64,000 nucleotides of DNA from Prochlorococcus sp. AG-355-N16. Its GTDB lineage: Bacteria; Cyanobacteriota; Cyanobacteriia; PCC-6307; Cyanobiaceae. The notes under the pieces are model-generated. The model searched no databases. It worked only from the letters and a program-made list of their open reading frames with translations, and was not told where the DNA came from. Both the position numbers and the translations under genes were made by a program. Positions 9,228 through 21,675 of this stretch are shown piece after piece (the first letter of the stretch is position 1; the number at the start of each line of letters is the position of its first letter). The DNA is taken from positions 91,194-155,193 of the forward strand of contig QCEF01000004.1 of NCBI GenBank assembly GCA_003278545.1, given 5' to 3'.

Positions 9228-11522
9228 TTAACCTCTTGCACCGCCTGAAAAGGTAACAAGTTGTCCTTCACGAGTATTTCCACTAGATCCAGTTATCAAG
9301 AAATCTGGTTTTTCTGTTTCCTCATTCCTTTTAACTTCCATAGGAGGCATTGCGCTCATGAATCCTGCTCTTGATGGATTTCGCTTTCTAGAAGAAGCTC
9401 CCTCTGTACCTGTTACTTTATCACCGCGATCCCAATCATCACCAGTTACGTTTCCTACTGATTGTCCTTCTCCAGTAATCCTTGATGCGACTCTTTTTTC
9501 TGGTGTCTTTGCAGCTCGATCTACCTCTTCAATTTCCATTTTTTGTTTATAAGTAATATTTTTATTCGGTTCAAATCTAAATTTTTCAGTGCCAGTGACC
9601 TTATCAACTGCCATATCAAAAGGTCCTGTTACCTTTGAACCATTTTCATATTCATTACCTGTAACACCTTGAGTATTTTTTTCAGAATATTTATCTCTTG
9701 ATGGTGATTTAACAGAGAATTCCTTCCAAGAGTTACCTGCCGACTTTTTCGGATTCGCATAAGCCGCATCATGTACAGGATTATCACAAGCTTGTGAGAG
9801 CTGATCTCCACCAACATAAGGAGTCCCTGTTAGATTTTTACAAGCACCTTTCTTAGCACCTGTCATTACTCCGCCAATTCCTGGTTGCTGTCCTGTAAGT
9901 CTGGCATTTGAATTATTTCCAGAATTAACTGTTGCTCGGGATTTCATATCTTCTGAAATCTCAGTACTACAATTTTCATTAATCTGATCTAAGCCTGCGT
10001 ATGGTGTTCCTGTTAACACTTTGCATGAACCTGGTTCATCTCCAGTTACTATTTCTGATCTTCCTGTCATAGTGCCGCTTATTAAATTTGACTTTGAAGA
10101 AAGGCTTAAACCTACTTTTCTAGCTTCTGGTTTTGGTTTTGAACCGCAAAACTTCTCATATTGTTGAGATCCTATGTACTCATCGCCAGTTACATTCTTA
10201 CAACTCCCATGTTCATTACCTGTCATATGGTCTGATCTTCCAACCCCTGTACCAGTTACATTATTCCCATTGAGAGTGTTGTAACTGCCTACTTTTTCAA
10301 ATGCTTTACCTTTTGGATTTGGCTCAGAGCCAAGATATTGATCTCCAGTTAATTGATGTCCAGAACCTGATTCATCTCCAGTAACTAGGGTGGATCTACC
10401 AGGAAGTGATCCAGATACTTTTAATCCATCGGTTGTAGTGCTTTGTTTAACCTTTGAAGGATTTCTTGGGACATCACCACAATACTTCTGCGATTGATTA
10501 GAAGATACATATTCAGTACCTGTAAGGTTTTTACAAGTTCCTGGCTCATCGCCTGTGACCCTATCAGATCTACCAACTTCATTTCCAGTTACTTTATTAC
10601 CTGATGTTGTAGAGGTAACAGTAGATCTAAGTGGCTGTTTATAACTTGGTCTATCTTGACAAAATTGATCAGTGACTTCTGCTCCCATATATTGGGTACC
10701 AGTTACAGTTCTGCATGTACTTGCTTCATTACCTGTAGTTTTTACAGATCTATTAGCTTGAGTTCCAGTAACTATTTGACCTGAATCAGTTTCACTTTTA
10801 CCAACTTTCCAGCTAGCATCTGCAAAATTTTGTTTGGCACCATTTTTGTTTGGACCACATGGTCTACATTTACCATTACCTTTTTTGCCTGTGGCACCAG
10901 TTTTACTTCTTAGCTCTCTCACTCTCTGAGAAATTTCTCTACTACTTAAATCTGGGTCTCCTCTTCTAGCTAATGAAGCGGCACTAGTATTTTGTTTAGT
11001 TGCGGATTTACCATGTTTAGATTGAGCTTCTCTTCTCGCCAAAACAATATCTCTACTTGTATTAGTAATAGGCTTTCTCTTCTGATTAATTCTTCTTTTA
11101 ACGTTGGGTTTTAGGGACTTAGATTCTGTACTAGTTGAATCCTGAATTTCTTGATTTTTATTTATCGTTGATTTAACTGTGTTTACGGGACTTTCTTTTT
11201 TAACATCAGTACGGGTTCTATCGGATGAAGTTATAGCTGATTTCCCATGGGTAGACATTGCTTTTCTTCTCTCTATTACTAACTCTTTACTAGATAAAGT
11301 TGTTGAAGAATTTATGTTTACCTGAGTTTTTGGAATATGTTTTGTAGCTGGTTTAGAAATATTATGATTATTAGGAGAAGACTGAGTCCCAGAAATCTGT
11401 ATATCTTGAGAAGATCGAACTCTATCTTTGGTAGTTGAAGAATAAGCAGCAGCTTTTTTACCGCTATCACTCATCGCCTTTCTTCTTTCAAGTGCAATCT
11501 CTCTACTGGTTTTTTTTGACAT
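9228..11522 (-). CDS. csoS2: Carboxysome scaffold protein CsoS2
   Basis: Four N-terminal (S/T)S(R/K)EI..RR.A.S..GK-type repeats, then multiple VTGxx...G(S/T)CxxxTG(T/D)xY M-repeats. ATG at 11522 (MSKKTSREIALERRKA) preferred over ORF start 11531. Confidence 0.96.
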   Translation of the reverse strand: MSKKTSREIALERRKAMSDSGKKAAAYSSTTKDRVRSSQDIQISGTQSSPNNHNISKPATKHIPKTQVNINSSTTLSSKELVIERRKAMSTHGKSAITSSDRTRTDVKKESPVNTVKSTINKNQEIQDSTSTESKSLKPNVKRRINQKRKPITNTSRDIVLARREAQSKHGKSATKQNTSAASLARRGDPDLSSREISQRVRELRSKTGATGKKGNGKCRPCGPNKNGAKQNFADASWKVGKSETDSGQIVTGTQANRSVKTTGNEASTCRTVTGTQYMGAEVTDQFCQDRPSYKQPLRSTVTSTTSGNKVTGNEVGRSDRVTGDEPGTCKNLTGTEYVSSNQSQKYCGDVPRNPSKVKQSTTTDGLKVSGSLPGRSTLVTGDESGSGHQLTGDQYLGSEPNPKGKAFEKVGSYNTLNGNNVTGTGVGRSDHMTGNEHGSCKNVTGDEYIGSQQYEKFCGSKPKPEARKVGLSLSSKSNLISGTMTGRSEIVTGDEPGSCKVLTGTPYAGLDQINENCSTEISEDMKSRATVNSGNNSNARLTGQQPGIGGVMTGAKKGACKNLTGTPYVGGDQLSQACDNPVHDAAYANPKKSAGNSWKEFSVKSPSRDKYSEKNTQGVTGNEYENGSKVTGPFDMAVDKVTGTEKFRFEPNKNITYKQKMEIEEVDRAAKTPEKRVASRITGEGQSVGNVTGDDWDRGDKVTGTEGASSRKRNPSRAGFMSAMPPMEVKRNEETEKPDFLITGSSGNTREGQLVTFSGGARG

Positions 11523-11562
11523 GATCTTCAAGTTTAAATTCTTTAAAAAGACTTTTGAAAAA

Positions 11563-11591
11563 CTTTCTCCAAAAATTTTTTTTGGAGAAAG
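11563..11591 (-). promoter_or_regulatory. Perfect 13-bp stem-loop between rbcS and csoS2
   Basis: CTTTCTCCAAAAA-ttt-TTTTTGGAGAAAG; on the transcribed (minus) strand the stem is followed by GTTTTTC. Confidence 0.75.
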
Positions 11592-11613
11592 ATATTAACT
11601 ACGAAAAGTAGCT

Positions 11614-11955
11614 TTAACGTCCTTGGAAAACTACAAAAGCTGTTCCTTGACTTTGAGTGTAAGCATCGTATCCGATGATTCTTACATGATGATCAGGGTA
11701 TGCTCTATGGCATGCCTCTAATTCGCTCACGATCAAGTTAAGATCTTTTTCCCCAAAGAATGGGAGTTTCCAATAAGACCAATAAGTTTGCATACATCCA
11801 CTTGGATGAACATGCTCAATAACTGGACTCCAACCTTGAGCAATTATGTACGCAATTTGGTCATATATTTCTTCCTGGGTCATCGGTGGTAAAAAACCGA
11901 ATGTTTCCAGGGTTGCAACTGTTTGATAGTCGCTTACTGTGCTCTGGAAAGGCAT
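11614..11955 (-). CDS. rbcS: Ribulose-bisphosphate carboxylase small subunit
   Basis: 113 aa; ETFGFLPPMTQEEIYDQIAYIIAQGWSPVIEHV...YWSYWKLPFFGEKD. Confidence 0.97.
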   Translation of the reverse strand: MPFQSTVSDYQTVATLETFGFLPPMTQEEIYDQIAYIIAQGWSPVIEHVHPSGCMQTYWSYWKLPFFGEKDLNLIVSELEACHRAYPDHHVRIIGYDAYTQSQGTAFVVFQGR

Positions 11956-12009
11956 AATTAATCAAAATGTGAATGAAAGTACTCGTAAAAACGAGATTTT
12001 AATAAGTCT

Positions 12010-12028
12010 GAGGAGAATAAATCTCCTC
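12010..12028 (-). promoter_or_regulatory. 7-bp stem-loop between rbcL and rbcS
   Basis: GAGGAGA-ataaa-TCTCCTC inverted repeat in the rbcL-rbcS spacer. Confidence 0.55.
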
Positions 12029-12044
12029 GATTTCGAAACTTGAG

Positions 12045-13460
12045 TTAACCCTGAACATCAAGTTTGTCGACAGTGTCAAACTCAAACTTAATTTCCTTCC
12101 AAGTTTCTAGAGCAATAGCTAATTCAGGACTATGCTTAGCAGCTTCCATGAGAATGTCTCTACTCTCTTTTTCGATTTCGCGACCAGCATTACGAGCTTT
12201 TACACAAGCTTCTAATGCAACTCTGTTAGCTGCAGCTCCAGCAGCTGAACCCCATGGGTGACCATGTGTTCCTCCACCGAACTGAAGGCAGGAATCATCC
12301 CCAAAGATCGCTAGAAGTGCAGGCATATGCCAAACGTGGATACCACCTGATGCAACTGCAAATACTCCAGGCATTGAACCCCAATCTTGATCAAAGAAGT
12401 TACCTCTTGATCTATCTTCAGGAACAAATGACTCTCTTAGGTTGTCAATATAACCAAGAGTTGTTTGACGATCACCTTCTAGTTTTCCAACAACGGTTCC
12501 AGTATGTAATTGGTCTCCTCCAGAAAGTCTCAAACATTTTGCAAGAACTCTGAAGTGAATACCATGCTTTGGATGTCTATCAATAACAGCATGCATAGCT
12601 CTGTGAATATGCAGAAGCATGCCATTTTTACGACACCAATTAGCTAATCCAGTATTTGCAGTAAAACCACCAGTTATATAATCATGCATGATGATTGGCA
12701 TATCTAGCTCTTTTGCAAATTCAGCTCTTTCATAGAGTTCTTCAGGAGTGTTAGCGGTACAATTTAGATAATGACCTTTAACTTCTCCAGTTTCCCGCTG
12801 AGCAAGCTTAACTGCTTCTGCAACAAACTCAAATCTTTCTCTCCAACGTTGGAATGGTTGAGAATTAATATTCTCATCATCCTTTGTTAAATCAAGACCG
12901 CCTCTAAGACATTCATATACAACTCGACCATAGTTTTTTCCAGATAATCCTAATTTAGGTTTGATGGTACAACCAAGTAGAGGTCTTCCGTATTTGTTAA
13001 GTCGATCTCTTTCAACTACGATTCCGTTTGGTGGACCACCGCAAGTTTTAATGAAAGCAATTGGGAATCTAATATCTTCTAGACGTAGATGTCTTAGAGC
13101 TTTAAATCCAAAAACGTTTCCTACAAGAGATGTTAATACGTTTGTAATTGAGCCTTCTTCAAAAAGATCTAAAGGATATGCAATAAAAGCATAGAAAGCT
13201 TCAGGATCTCCAGGAACGTCTTCGATTCGATAACAACGTCCTTTATAAAATTCTAAGTCTGTAAGTAACTCGGACCAAACTGTTGACCAAGTACCTGTTG
13301 AAGATTCAGCGGCAACAGCTGCTGCAACTTCTTCTCTTGGAACACCTTCCTGACCTGTACATTTGAAACAGGCTAGTAAATCGGTGTCTAGGGGTACATA
13401 TTCTGGAGTCCAGTAGGTATCTCTGTACTCCTTTACCCCTGCGTCATACTTCTTACTCAT
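12045..13460 (-). CDS. rbcL: Ribulose-bisphosphate carboxylase large subunit, form IA
   Basis: 471 aa; [54 protein letters not shown]. Confidence 0.98.
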   Translation of the reverse strand: MSKKYDAGVKEYRDTYWTPEYVPLDTDLLACFKCTGQEGVPREEVAAAVAAESSTGTWSTVWSELLTDLEFYKGRCYRIEDVPGDPEAFYAFIAYPLDLFEEGSITNVLTSLVGNVFGFKALRHLRLEDIRFPIAFIKTCGGPPNGIVVERDRLNKYGRPLLGCTIKPKLGLSGKNYGRVVYECLRGGLDLTKDDENINSQPFQRWRERFEFVAEAVKLAQRETGEVKGHYLNCTANTPEELYERAEFAKELDMPIIMHDYITGGFTANTGLANWCRKNGMLLHIHRAMHAVIDRHPKHGIHFRVLAKCLRLSGGDQLHTGTVVGKLEGDRQTTLGYIDNLRESFVPEDRSRGNFFDQDWGSMPGVFAVASGGIHVWHMPALLAIFGDDSCLQFGGGTHGHPWGSAAGAAANRVALEACVKARNAGREIEKESRDILMEAAKHSPELAIALETWKEIKFEFDTVDKLDVQG

Positions 13461-13529
13461 AAGGATAAATTTAGGTCTGTGTAGGGAAAATAATTATTGT
13501 GCAAAATTTATAAATCTTGCTTTATTTAA

Positions 13530-13841
13530 TTAGTCCTTTTGACCAAGAAATTCACCGTTACCTAGAGCAGGTTCAACTTCTCTATGAGGACGAGCAATAA
13601 TGTGAGCTGCAACTAAACCGTCACCAACTCTTTCACAAGCGTCAGCACCAGCTCTTACAGCTGCGTTAACTGCTCCTGTTTCGCCTCTAACTAATACTGT
13701 GACATAACCGCCACCAACGAATTCACGACCAATAAGGCGAACTTCTGCTGCCTTTGTCATTGCGTCTGCTGCTTCGATTGCAGGTACAAGTCCGCGTGTC
13801 TCGATCATGCCGAGAGCGATACCCATTGTTTCTGTAGCCAT
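13530..13841 (-). CDS. csoS1: Carboxysome shell hexamer CsoS1
   Basis: 103-aa BMC domain: MGIALGMIETRGLVPAIEAADAMTKAAEVRLIGREFVGGGYVTVLVRGETGAVNAAVRAGADACERVGDGLVAAHIIARPH. Confidence 0.97.
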   Translation of the reverse strand: MATETMGIALGMIETRGLVPAIEAADAMTKAAEVRLIGREFVGGGYVTVLVRGETGAVNAAVRAGADACERVGDGLVAAHIIARPHREVEPALGNGEFLGQKD

Positions 13842-13859
13842 TGTCTACTAAATACTAAA

Positions 13860-13873
13860 TGTGGAATGTTCAA
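13860..13873. repeat. 14-bp direct repeat copy 1 upstream of csoS1
   Basis: tgtggaatgttcaa, identical to 14091-14104. Confidence 0.6.
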
Positions 13874-14090
13874 TTCGAAGAATGCTTCATTAAGTACTTA
13901 TAAGTCAAGCGTTTTCGACAAAATCTCCATTAATGTTTTTTCTATCATTCATAAGTTAAACTTATCACCCTTGGTACTATTGATATGTCAATACTTATGC
14001 AAATTAGTTAGTGCATCAAAACATACTGTTGTGTTAAGAAAAAATTTACATTATGTTATTTCCGTACGAGGCAGGCCCTGTCTACACAGG

Positions 14091-14104
14091 TGTGGAATGT
14101 TCAA
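14091..14104. repeat. 14-bp direct repeat copy 2 upstream of csoS1
   Basis: tgtggaatgttcaa, identical to 13860-13873. Confidence 0.6.
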
Positions 14105-14168
14105 CCTTTCCTGTCTCCGTATCAAGCTTTGAAGTAAGATAATATTCACAATAAATTTATTAGTTATT

Positions 14169-14753
14169 TTGAACCTTCCAGTTCTAACTATTGCGAGTGG
14201 CAATCAAAGGAAAGTATCTGAGATTTCAGAGATGCTGGATGTTTTATCTTTAAAGGTTGAGAAGCAACCAGAATATTTAAATGTTGAAGAGACTGGAAAC
14301 ACATATTTTGAGAATGCACTTCTAAAAGCAAAAGCAGCTGCTTTAGAGACTAAAACTTGGGCATTAGCTGATGACTCGGGTCTTGAAGTAGATGTTTTAG
14401 ATGGTCGACCAGGAATTTATTCTGCTAGATATGCCAAAAATAATGATGAGAAAATTAAAAAATTAATTAATGAACTTTCTGATAGCCCTTATAGGAGTGC
14501 AAGATTTATAAGTTGTATGGTTTTGTGCGATCCCTTAGGAAACTTAGTTAAAGATACAACAGGAATATGCTGGGGAGAAATTCTTAAGAACCCCAAATAT
14601 CCAAATGGGGAATTCGAATCTATTTTTTGGGTAAAAGAGGCTAACTGTGTTTACGGTGAGCTCTCACAATCACAACTAAATAAATTAGGTAGTAGAGGTA
14701 AAGCTGCAAAAATTATGTCACCTTTTTTAAAAAAAGAGATAGGTTTGAGTTAA
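14169..14753 (+). CDS. rdgB: Non-canonical purine NTP pyrophosphatase, RdgB/HAM1 family
   Basis: LTIASGNQRKVSEISEML...ETGNTYFENALLKAKAAA...WALADDSGLEVDVLDGRPGIYSARYA. Confidence 0.93.
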   Translation: MNLPVLTIASGNQRKVSEISEMLDVLSLKVEKQPEYLNVEETGNTYFENALLKAKAAALETKTWALADDSGLEVDVLDGRPGIYSARYAKNNDEKIKKLINELSDSPYRSARFISCMVLCDPLGNLVKDTTGICWGEILKNPKYPNGEFESIFWVKEANCVYGELSQSQLNKLGSRGKAAKIMSPFLKKEIGLS

Positions 14754-14760
14754 AAAATTC

Positions 14761-15531
14761 TCAATAATTCGAAATCTCTTCAATTGCTCTTATAGCAGCA
14801 GCTGCAGCCTCTTCTACATCCCCTTCTTTCCCGGCGAGAGTTAATCTACCAAAAGCTCCAACTGCCTTAACATCAACAACAGTTATATTAGATGCCTTTT
14901 CAGCTTCATTAGCTGCTTTTAAAACATAACCAGCTGGTTCAGTTTCTAATATAAACATGCTCATTCCAGATTGAATCATTGATCCACTTCTGTTTTGTCT
15001 ATTTATTAAAACAGCATGATCTGGAGTAATTGCTCGAATAACTTCAGTCCAACTCGTAGCAGGTTTTGTTCTTTTTCTAACTTCGCTCCCAATAGCATCT
15101 AGAACAACATCTCCAGAATGTAAAACCGTGCTTTGATCTTTATGGTAAAGAGCAAGAGATCCAAATGCTCTTTCAACAATCATCTGACCAAGTCTTACAT
15201 TACTTGCTTTTAGGGCAATATCTGTAACTCTATGAACAGCCATGCCGGGTGAAACTTCCATCCAAAGACATGAATCACCAGGGATAGGTAAAAAACCTCT
15301 ACTAACAGTTCCCATATATGCGGCTAATTGAGGTTGCAGAGAATCTAAAAAAACATATGTTCTTAACTCAATTTGTTCAACTTGACTTGCTTGTCTGGAT
15401 ACCAAAGACTTTTCTGAATCGGTAGTAATAAAACAGCTAGCACCACTTGCCTGAGATTGCACCTCAGATCCTGTGACTAGAGAACTCCCTTTTTTTCGTT
15501 CCCCTCTGTTTAAGCTAGAAGTTGGTTCCAT
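14761..15531 (-). CDS. csoS1D: Tandem-BMC carboxysome shell protein CsoS1D
   Basis: [23 protein letters not shown]...[54 protein letters not shown]; two BMC repeats. ATG at 15531 chosen over ORF start 15624. Confidence 0.93.
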   Translation of the reverse strand: MEPTSSLNRGERKKGSSLVTGSEVQSQASGASCFITTDSEKSLVSRQASQVEQIELRTYVFLDSLQPQLAAYMGTVSRGFLPIPGDSCLWMEVSPGMAVHRVTDIALKASNVRLGQMIVERAFGSLALYHKDQSTVLHSGDVVLDAIGSEVRKRTKPATSWTEVIRAITPDHAVLINRQNRSGSMIQSGMSMFILETEPAGYVLKAANEAEKASNITVVDVKAVGAFGRLTLAGKEGDVEEAAAAAIRAIEEISNY

Positions 15532-15628
15532 TGAGGCGACTATAACGGATAATGGTTCATTTTTTCTATTAAATTTACTTGCATGCTTACCACAAAACGA
15601 TAACTTCAAGTAAAAGATATGCATTTTT

Positions 15629-15997
15629 ATGGGAATTTCTCAAAAAAAAGAACCAAATGTTTCTGGTACTGAAAAAGAATTAACTCCTGATCAAACTCTT
15701 GGATTAGTTAGCCTAAGCTTGATGCAAAAACTATCTCAGAAAGACCCATCTTTTAGCTGGTTAGAAGAAGATAAAATTGAGAAAGTTAATCTTAAAAACC
15801 TTAGAAATAGATTGGAGTTAACCCAATTAGCTATAAATACTGGAGCCCCTTTGACCACTTCAGAAGTGACAGCCCTAATTGGAGCTAAGCCAGGAAAATC
15901 TAAGTTAGAAAGAGCAGGATTATTGGCTACGAAAATAGCTAGAAATGTATGGAAGCTTTCAAAAACAAGTCAAGGAAATTCCTTCTATAGAAATTAG
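15629..15997 (+). CDS. Conserved hypothetical protein, divergent to csoS1D
   Basis: 122-aa ORF, no recognisable catalytic motif; ordered intergenic placement between csoS1D and chlN. Confidence 0.65.
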   Translation: MGISQKKEPNVSGTEKELTPDQTLGLVSLSLMQKLSQKDPSFSWLEEDKIEKVNLKNLRNRLELTQLAINTGAPLTTSEVTALIGAKPGKSKLERAGLLATKIARNVWKLSKTSQGNSFYRN

Positions 15998-16145
15998 AAT
16001 ATACACTAAAAATAATTTTCATAATTCTCATTTAAGTATTTAAACATTCATATAAGTTTTTTAAATGTGTTCATTTTGTAAGAGAACTTATTAATTACTT
16101 TCTTAAATTAAAAAGTTTATGCAAGCTTGAAATATAAGCTCTTGA

Positions 16146-17411
<1,266 letters not shown>

Positions 17412-17416
17412 AAAAT

Positions 17417-18988
17417 ATGGAATTGACTCTATGGACATATGAAGGACCGCCACATGTTGGTGCGATGAGAATTGCCTCTTCAATGAAAGATATACATTAT
17501 GTGCTTCATGCCCCTCAAGGAGATACATATGCAGATCTTCTTTTTACAATGATTGAAAGGAGAGGGCAAAGGCCGCCAGTTACATATACAACTTTTCAGG
17601 CTAGAGATCTAGGAGGAGATACAGCAGAATTAGTGAAGAAAAATATTAAGGAAGCCGTAGAACGATTTAAACCAAAAACTCTTTTAGTTGGAGAAAGTTG
17701 TACAGCCGAACTAATCCAAGACCAACCTGGAGCCCTCGCAAAAGGGATGGGATTTGATATGCCAATTGTTAATCTTGAATTACCTGCTTATAGCAAGAAA
17801 GAAAATTGGGGAGCTTCAGAAACCTTTTATCAATTAACAAGAACTCTTTTGAAAGAGAAAGTAAGTTCTTCAGAAAAAATAAGTCCTCTAAGGTGGAAGG
17901 AGTTAGGTCGCAGACCAAAAGTCAATATACTGGGTCCTTCATTGCTGGGATTTAGATGCAGAGATGATGTTATTGAAATCCAGCGTATACTCTCAGAACA
18001 AGGTATAGATACAAACGTTGTTGCTCCATTAGGCGCTAGTCCTGATGATATTGAAAGGCTAATTGATGCTGAAGTAAATATTTGTCTTTATCAAGAAATT
18101 GCTGAAGCATCATGTGAATGGCTTAGACGAAACTTTGGAATGGAATATACAAATACTATTCCAATTGGAATAAAAAATACAATTGAATTTATCAATGAAG
18201 TTCATAACAAGTTGGATCTCCCTTTGACTAATAAAGAAGAATTAGAACACAAGTCAAAACTTCCTTGGTACTCAAAATCAGTTGACTCTAATTACTTAAC
18301 TGGCAAAAGGGTTTTTATTTTTGGTGATGGAACACATGCAATCGCGGCTGCAAAAATTGCCAAAGAGGAATTGGGTTTTGAAGTAGTTGGTCTTGGTACA
18401 TACAGCAGGGAAATGGCAAGACAGGTAAGAGCAACTGCAAAAGATCTAAATATAGAAGCTCTGATAACCAACAATTATCTAGAAGTGGAAGATGCTATGA
18501 AGAAAGCCGCCCCTGAACTTGTTTTAGGTACCCAAATGGAAAGGCATAGCGCAAAAAGGCTCGGTATTCCATGCTCCGTAATTAGTACTCCAATGCATGT
18601 TCAAGATGTTCCTGCAAGATATAGCCCTCAAATGGGCTGGGAAGGAGCAAATGTGATTTTTGATGACTGGGTGCATCCCCTAATGATGGGCTTAGAAGAG
18701 CATCTTATTGATATGTTCAAACATGACTTTGAGTTTGTTGATGGTCATCAAAGCCATTTAGGACATACAGCTACGCAAACAAAGGACTTTTTAAATTCTG
18801 CCGAAAAAAAAGAAAAAAATAGTAAAGAAGGAATTTTCTGGACAGAATCTGGTAGAGCTGAATTAACAAAAGTTCCATTTTTTGTAAGAGGTAAAGTCAA
18901 AACTAATACTGAAAAATACGCAATCTTGAAGGGAATTCTAAAGATAAGCGATGAAACTCTTTACGACGCCAAAGCATATTTTAGTTAG
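17417..18988 (+). CDS. chlB: Light-independent protochlorophyllide reductase subunit B
   Basis: [49 protein letters not shown]...[36 protein letters not shown]. Confidence 0.97.
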   Translation: MELTLWTYEGPPHVGAMRIASSMKDIHYVLHAPQGDTYADLLFTMIERRGQRPPVTYTTFQARDLGGDTAELVKKNIKEAVERFKPKTLLVGESCTAELIQDQPGALAKGMGFDMPIVNLELPAYSKKENWGASETFYQLTRTLLKEKVSSSEKISPLRWKELGRRPKVNILGPSLLGFRCRDDVIEIQRILSEQGIDTNVVAPLGASPDDIERLIDAEVNICLYQEIAEASCEWLRRNFGMEYTNTIPIGIKNTIEFINEVHNKLDLPLTNKEELEHKSKLPWYSKSVDSNYLTGKRVFIFGDGTHAIAAAKIAKEELGFEVVGLGTYSREMARQVRATAKDLNIEALITNNYLEVEDAMKKAAPELVLGTQMERHSAKRLGIPCSVISTPMHVQDVPARYSPQMGWEGANVIFDDWVHPLMMGLEEHLIDMFKHDFEFVDGHQSHLGHTATQTKDFLNSAEKKEKNSKEGIFWTESGRAELTKVPFFVRGKVKTNTEKYAILKGILKISDETLYDAKAYFS

Positions 18989-19021
18989 TTAATTTATTTA
19001 CTAATAAACTATAATTAAGTC

Positions 19022-19039
19022 ATGAGTATTTTCACTCAT
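19022..19039 (+). promoter_or_regulatory. Hairpin between chlB and chlL
   Basis: ATGAGT-attttc-ACTCAT, 6-bp perfect stem. Confidence 0.35.
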
Positions 19040-19184
19040 AATTCAATAGATTTCATGCAAAAATTTCAGTTATAAGAACATATTTCCCTTTTTTAATACA
19101 ATTAAATACATATTTGTTTAGAAACATATTTCATGTGTATTTACACTGCAAGAATATAAATAATAATGTGTTTTTAAGCTTTAA

Positions 19185-20072
<888 letters not shown>

Positions 20073-20078
20073 TCTAAA

Positions 20079-21089
20079 TTAATCTAATCCAACCAATTGG
20101 CTTGTTAAATCATAAGTTTGCTGAGAGGTCTTCGTATCAATTATTCTTTTTGACAATTTTTGAGAAAAAGCCTTTCTGCCAGTTTTTTGACGATTTCCCC
20201 AGCTCCAATGGACTGATGGTTTAGCAAATTCTTTGTAAGTTGCCACTTGAGCGACCCTCTCTCCTGCCAATCTTTGTGACACATATCCTTTTGTTATGAA
20301 TTTTTGAAATATCGGGAAAAGGAATCTAAATAACCAAGGTGTATCTCTAAAAAGTTTTGTCTTAGCAACACATCCAGGATATAGAGAATTTACAATAATT
20401 TTATCTACAGGATATCTTTTTGATAATTCCTGAACGGTCACCATATTGCATAGTTTACTATCCTTATAAGCCTTACCAGGTTTGAACTTCTTTCCATTCG
20501 CCATACTTATTGGAGATAAAAAACCATTTTTGAATCCAGATAAATTTCCCAAATCAGCTGGGGCAGGGATGGGGATCCTTCCTCCAAGTTCTGAATAATT
20601 AGCCGTAACAGTTCCTAATACTGTAATTCTTGGCTTGAATAAAGTTGATTTGCCATTTAAAACAATTTCTCTTTCAGAAGATAAAATATTTTCTATAAGT
20701 AGGTTTATCATAAGAAAATGCCCAAAATGATTTACTGCCATAGAGTTTTCAAACCCCTGAGGGGACCTTTCAGGTTTCTTTAGTCTGGGTTTATAAACTG
20801 CTGCATTACAGATAAGAGAATTTATTGGTTTTTTAAATCTTTCTAAGATTTCATCGCAACCTTGTCTCACATCATCCAAGTTAGAAAGATCTATTTCTAT
20901 AAAGTGAACATTTTTAACTTCCTCTTTTGTCAAGAATTCCTCAGCTATTTTTATAGCTCTTTTATTTGATCGATTAACAGCTATAACCTCCCAACCAAAT
21001 CTTAATAGAGGTTTTAGAGTATTTAATCCAACTCCAGAAGTTGTTCCTGTAATTAGGACTAAACCCTTATTGTTCTTACTCACTAGCAA
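20079..21089 (-). CDS. por: Light-dependent protochlorophyllide oxidoreductase
   Basis: SDR: LITGTTSGVGLNTLKPLL...ICNAAVYKP...NHFGHFLMINLLIENIL...KAYKDSKLCNMVTVQELSKRYP; VHWSWGNRQKTGRKAFSQKLS tail. Confidence 0.94.
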   Translation of the reverse strand: MLVSKNNKGLVLITGTTSGVGLNTLKPLLRFGWEVIAVNRSNKRAIKIAEEFLTKEEVKNVHFIEIDLSNLDDVRQGCDEILERFKKPINSLICNAAVYKPRLKKPERSPQGFENSMAVNHFGHFLMINLLIENILSSEREIVLNGKSTLFKPRITVLGTVTANYSELGGRIPIPAPADLGNLSGFKNGFLSPISMANGKKFKPGKAYKDSKLCNMVTVQELSKRYPVDKIIVNSLYPGCVAKTKLFRDTPWLFRFLFPIFQKFITKGYVSQRLAGERVAQVATYKEFAKPSVHWSWGNRQKTGRKAFSQKLSKRIIDTKTSQQTYDLTSQLVGLD

Positions 21090-21137
21090 AAAAGATAATA
21101 GAAAAATGAAAAGTAGAATGATTCAAGATCATACTTA

Positions 21138-21485
21138 TCAACGCCATATTACTCGGATAATGTCTCTAGAAATTATTTGATCCTGATCCTTCATAAATCT
21201 TTGCTCACCTTCAGAAGATAATAAATCATCAAACTTATTTGTAAAAACATTAAATCTATATTTTTCGTATAAAAATGAGTCTTCAATTTCCTTTAATCTG
21301 GTTAACCTTACTTTGGAGCTATAGCCAAGTTTAATCAGGCTTACAATTGCTAAAAGGGAAAAGCTTATTTTTATAATTAAAAAAATCAGAGATACAAAAT
21401 TATCCTCTTTCTGTTGTCTTTTTATAAATACAGTCCCTAAATATTTTTTGTAAAAAATACTATTTTTATAAAAAGATTTTGACAA
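21138..21485 (-). CDS. Small membrane hypothetical protein
   Basis: 115-aa ORF with one hydrophobic segment (FVSLIFLIIKISFSLLAIVSLIKLG). Confidence 0.5.
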   Translation of the reverse strand: MSKSFYKNSIFYKKYLGTVFIKRQQKEDNFVSLIFLIIKISFSLLAIVSLIKLGYSSKVRLTRLKEIEDSFLYEKYRFNVFTNKFDDLLSSEGEQRFMKDQDQIISRDIIRVIWR

Positions 21486-21570
21486 ATTAAATACTTGATA
21501 TTTTTACTGAATAAATCAATTCAGTCTTATTTTATTATTACCTTATTTATTTGTAATTTTCTAATAAACT

Positions 21571-21675
21571 TTAGTTTCTACCTAAACTAATTCCAAGTCT
21601 TAGTGCTAAAACTCCTGCATGCATAACAACTATGAGACTTAATGCAATAAGATTAATTGTTTGAGTTGGCTCCAT
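21571..21675 (-). CDS. psaM: Photosystem I reaction centre subunit XII (PsaM), 34 aa
   Basis: Not in the ORF track; minus-strand translation [34 protein letters not shown], a PsaM-type single TM helix. Confidence 0.88.
   Translation of the reverse strand: MEPTQTINLIALSLIVVMHAGVLALRLGISLGRN

Noticed and set aside
9629-9817. 62-aa minus-strand ORF inside csoS2
   Set aside because: Out-of-frame reading of csoS2 repeats on the same strand; Met/Arg/Lys-rich artefact.
9228-11522. csoS2 nucleotide repeats as a mobile or tandem repeat element
   Set aside because: Periodicity is explained by CsoS2 N-terminal and M-repeat protein repeats.
12254-12553. 99-aa plus-strand ORF antisense to rbcL
   Set aside because: Lies entirely inside the well-supported rbcL gene on the opposite strand; composition is a by-product of rbcL codons.
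13866-14132. 88-aa ORF upstream of csoS1
   Set aside because: Spans the regulatory spacer with repeats and hairpin; Cys/His/Leu-rich noncoding-like composition and no recognisable motif.
20079-21089. Redundant POR systems (DPOR chlNBL beside LPOR) as novel
   Set aside because: Co-occurrence of both enzymes is normal in cyanobacteria.
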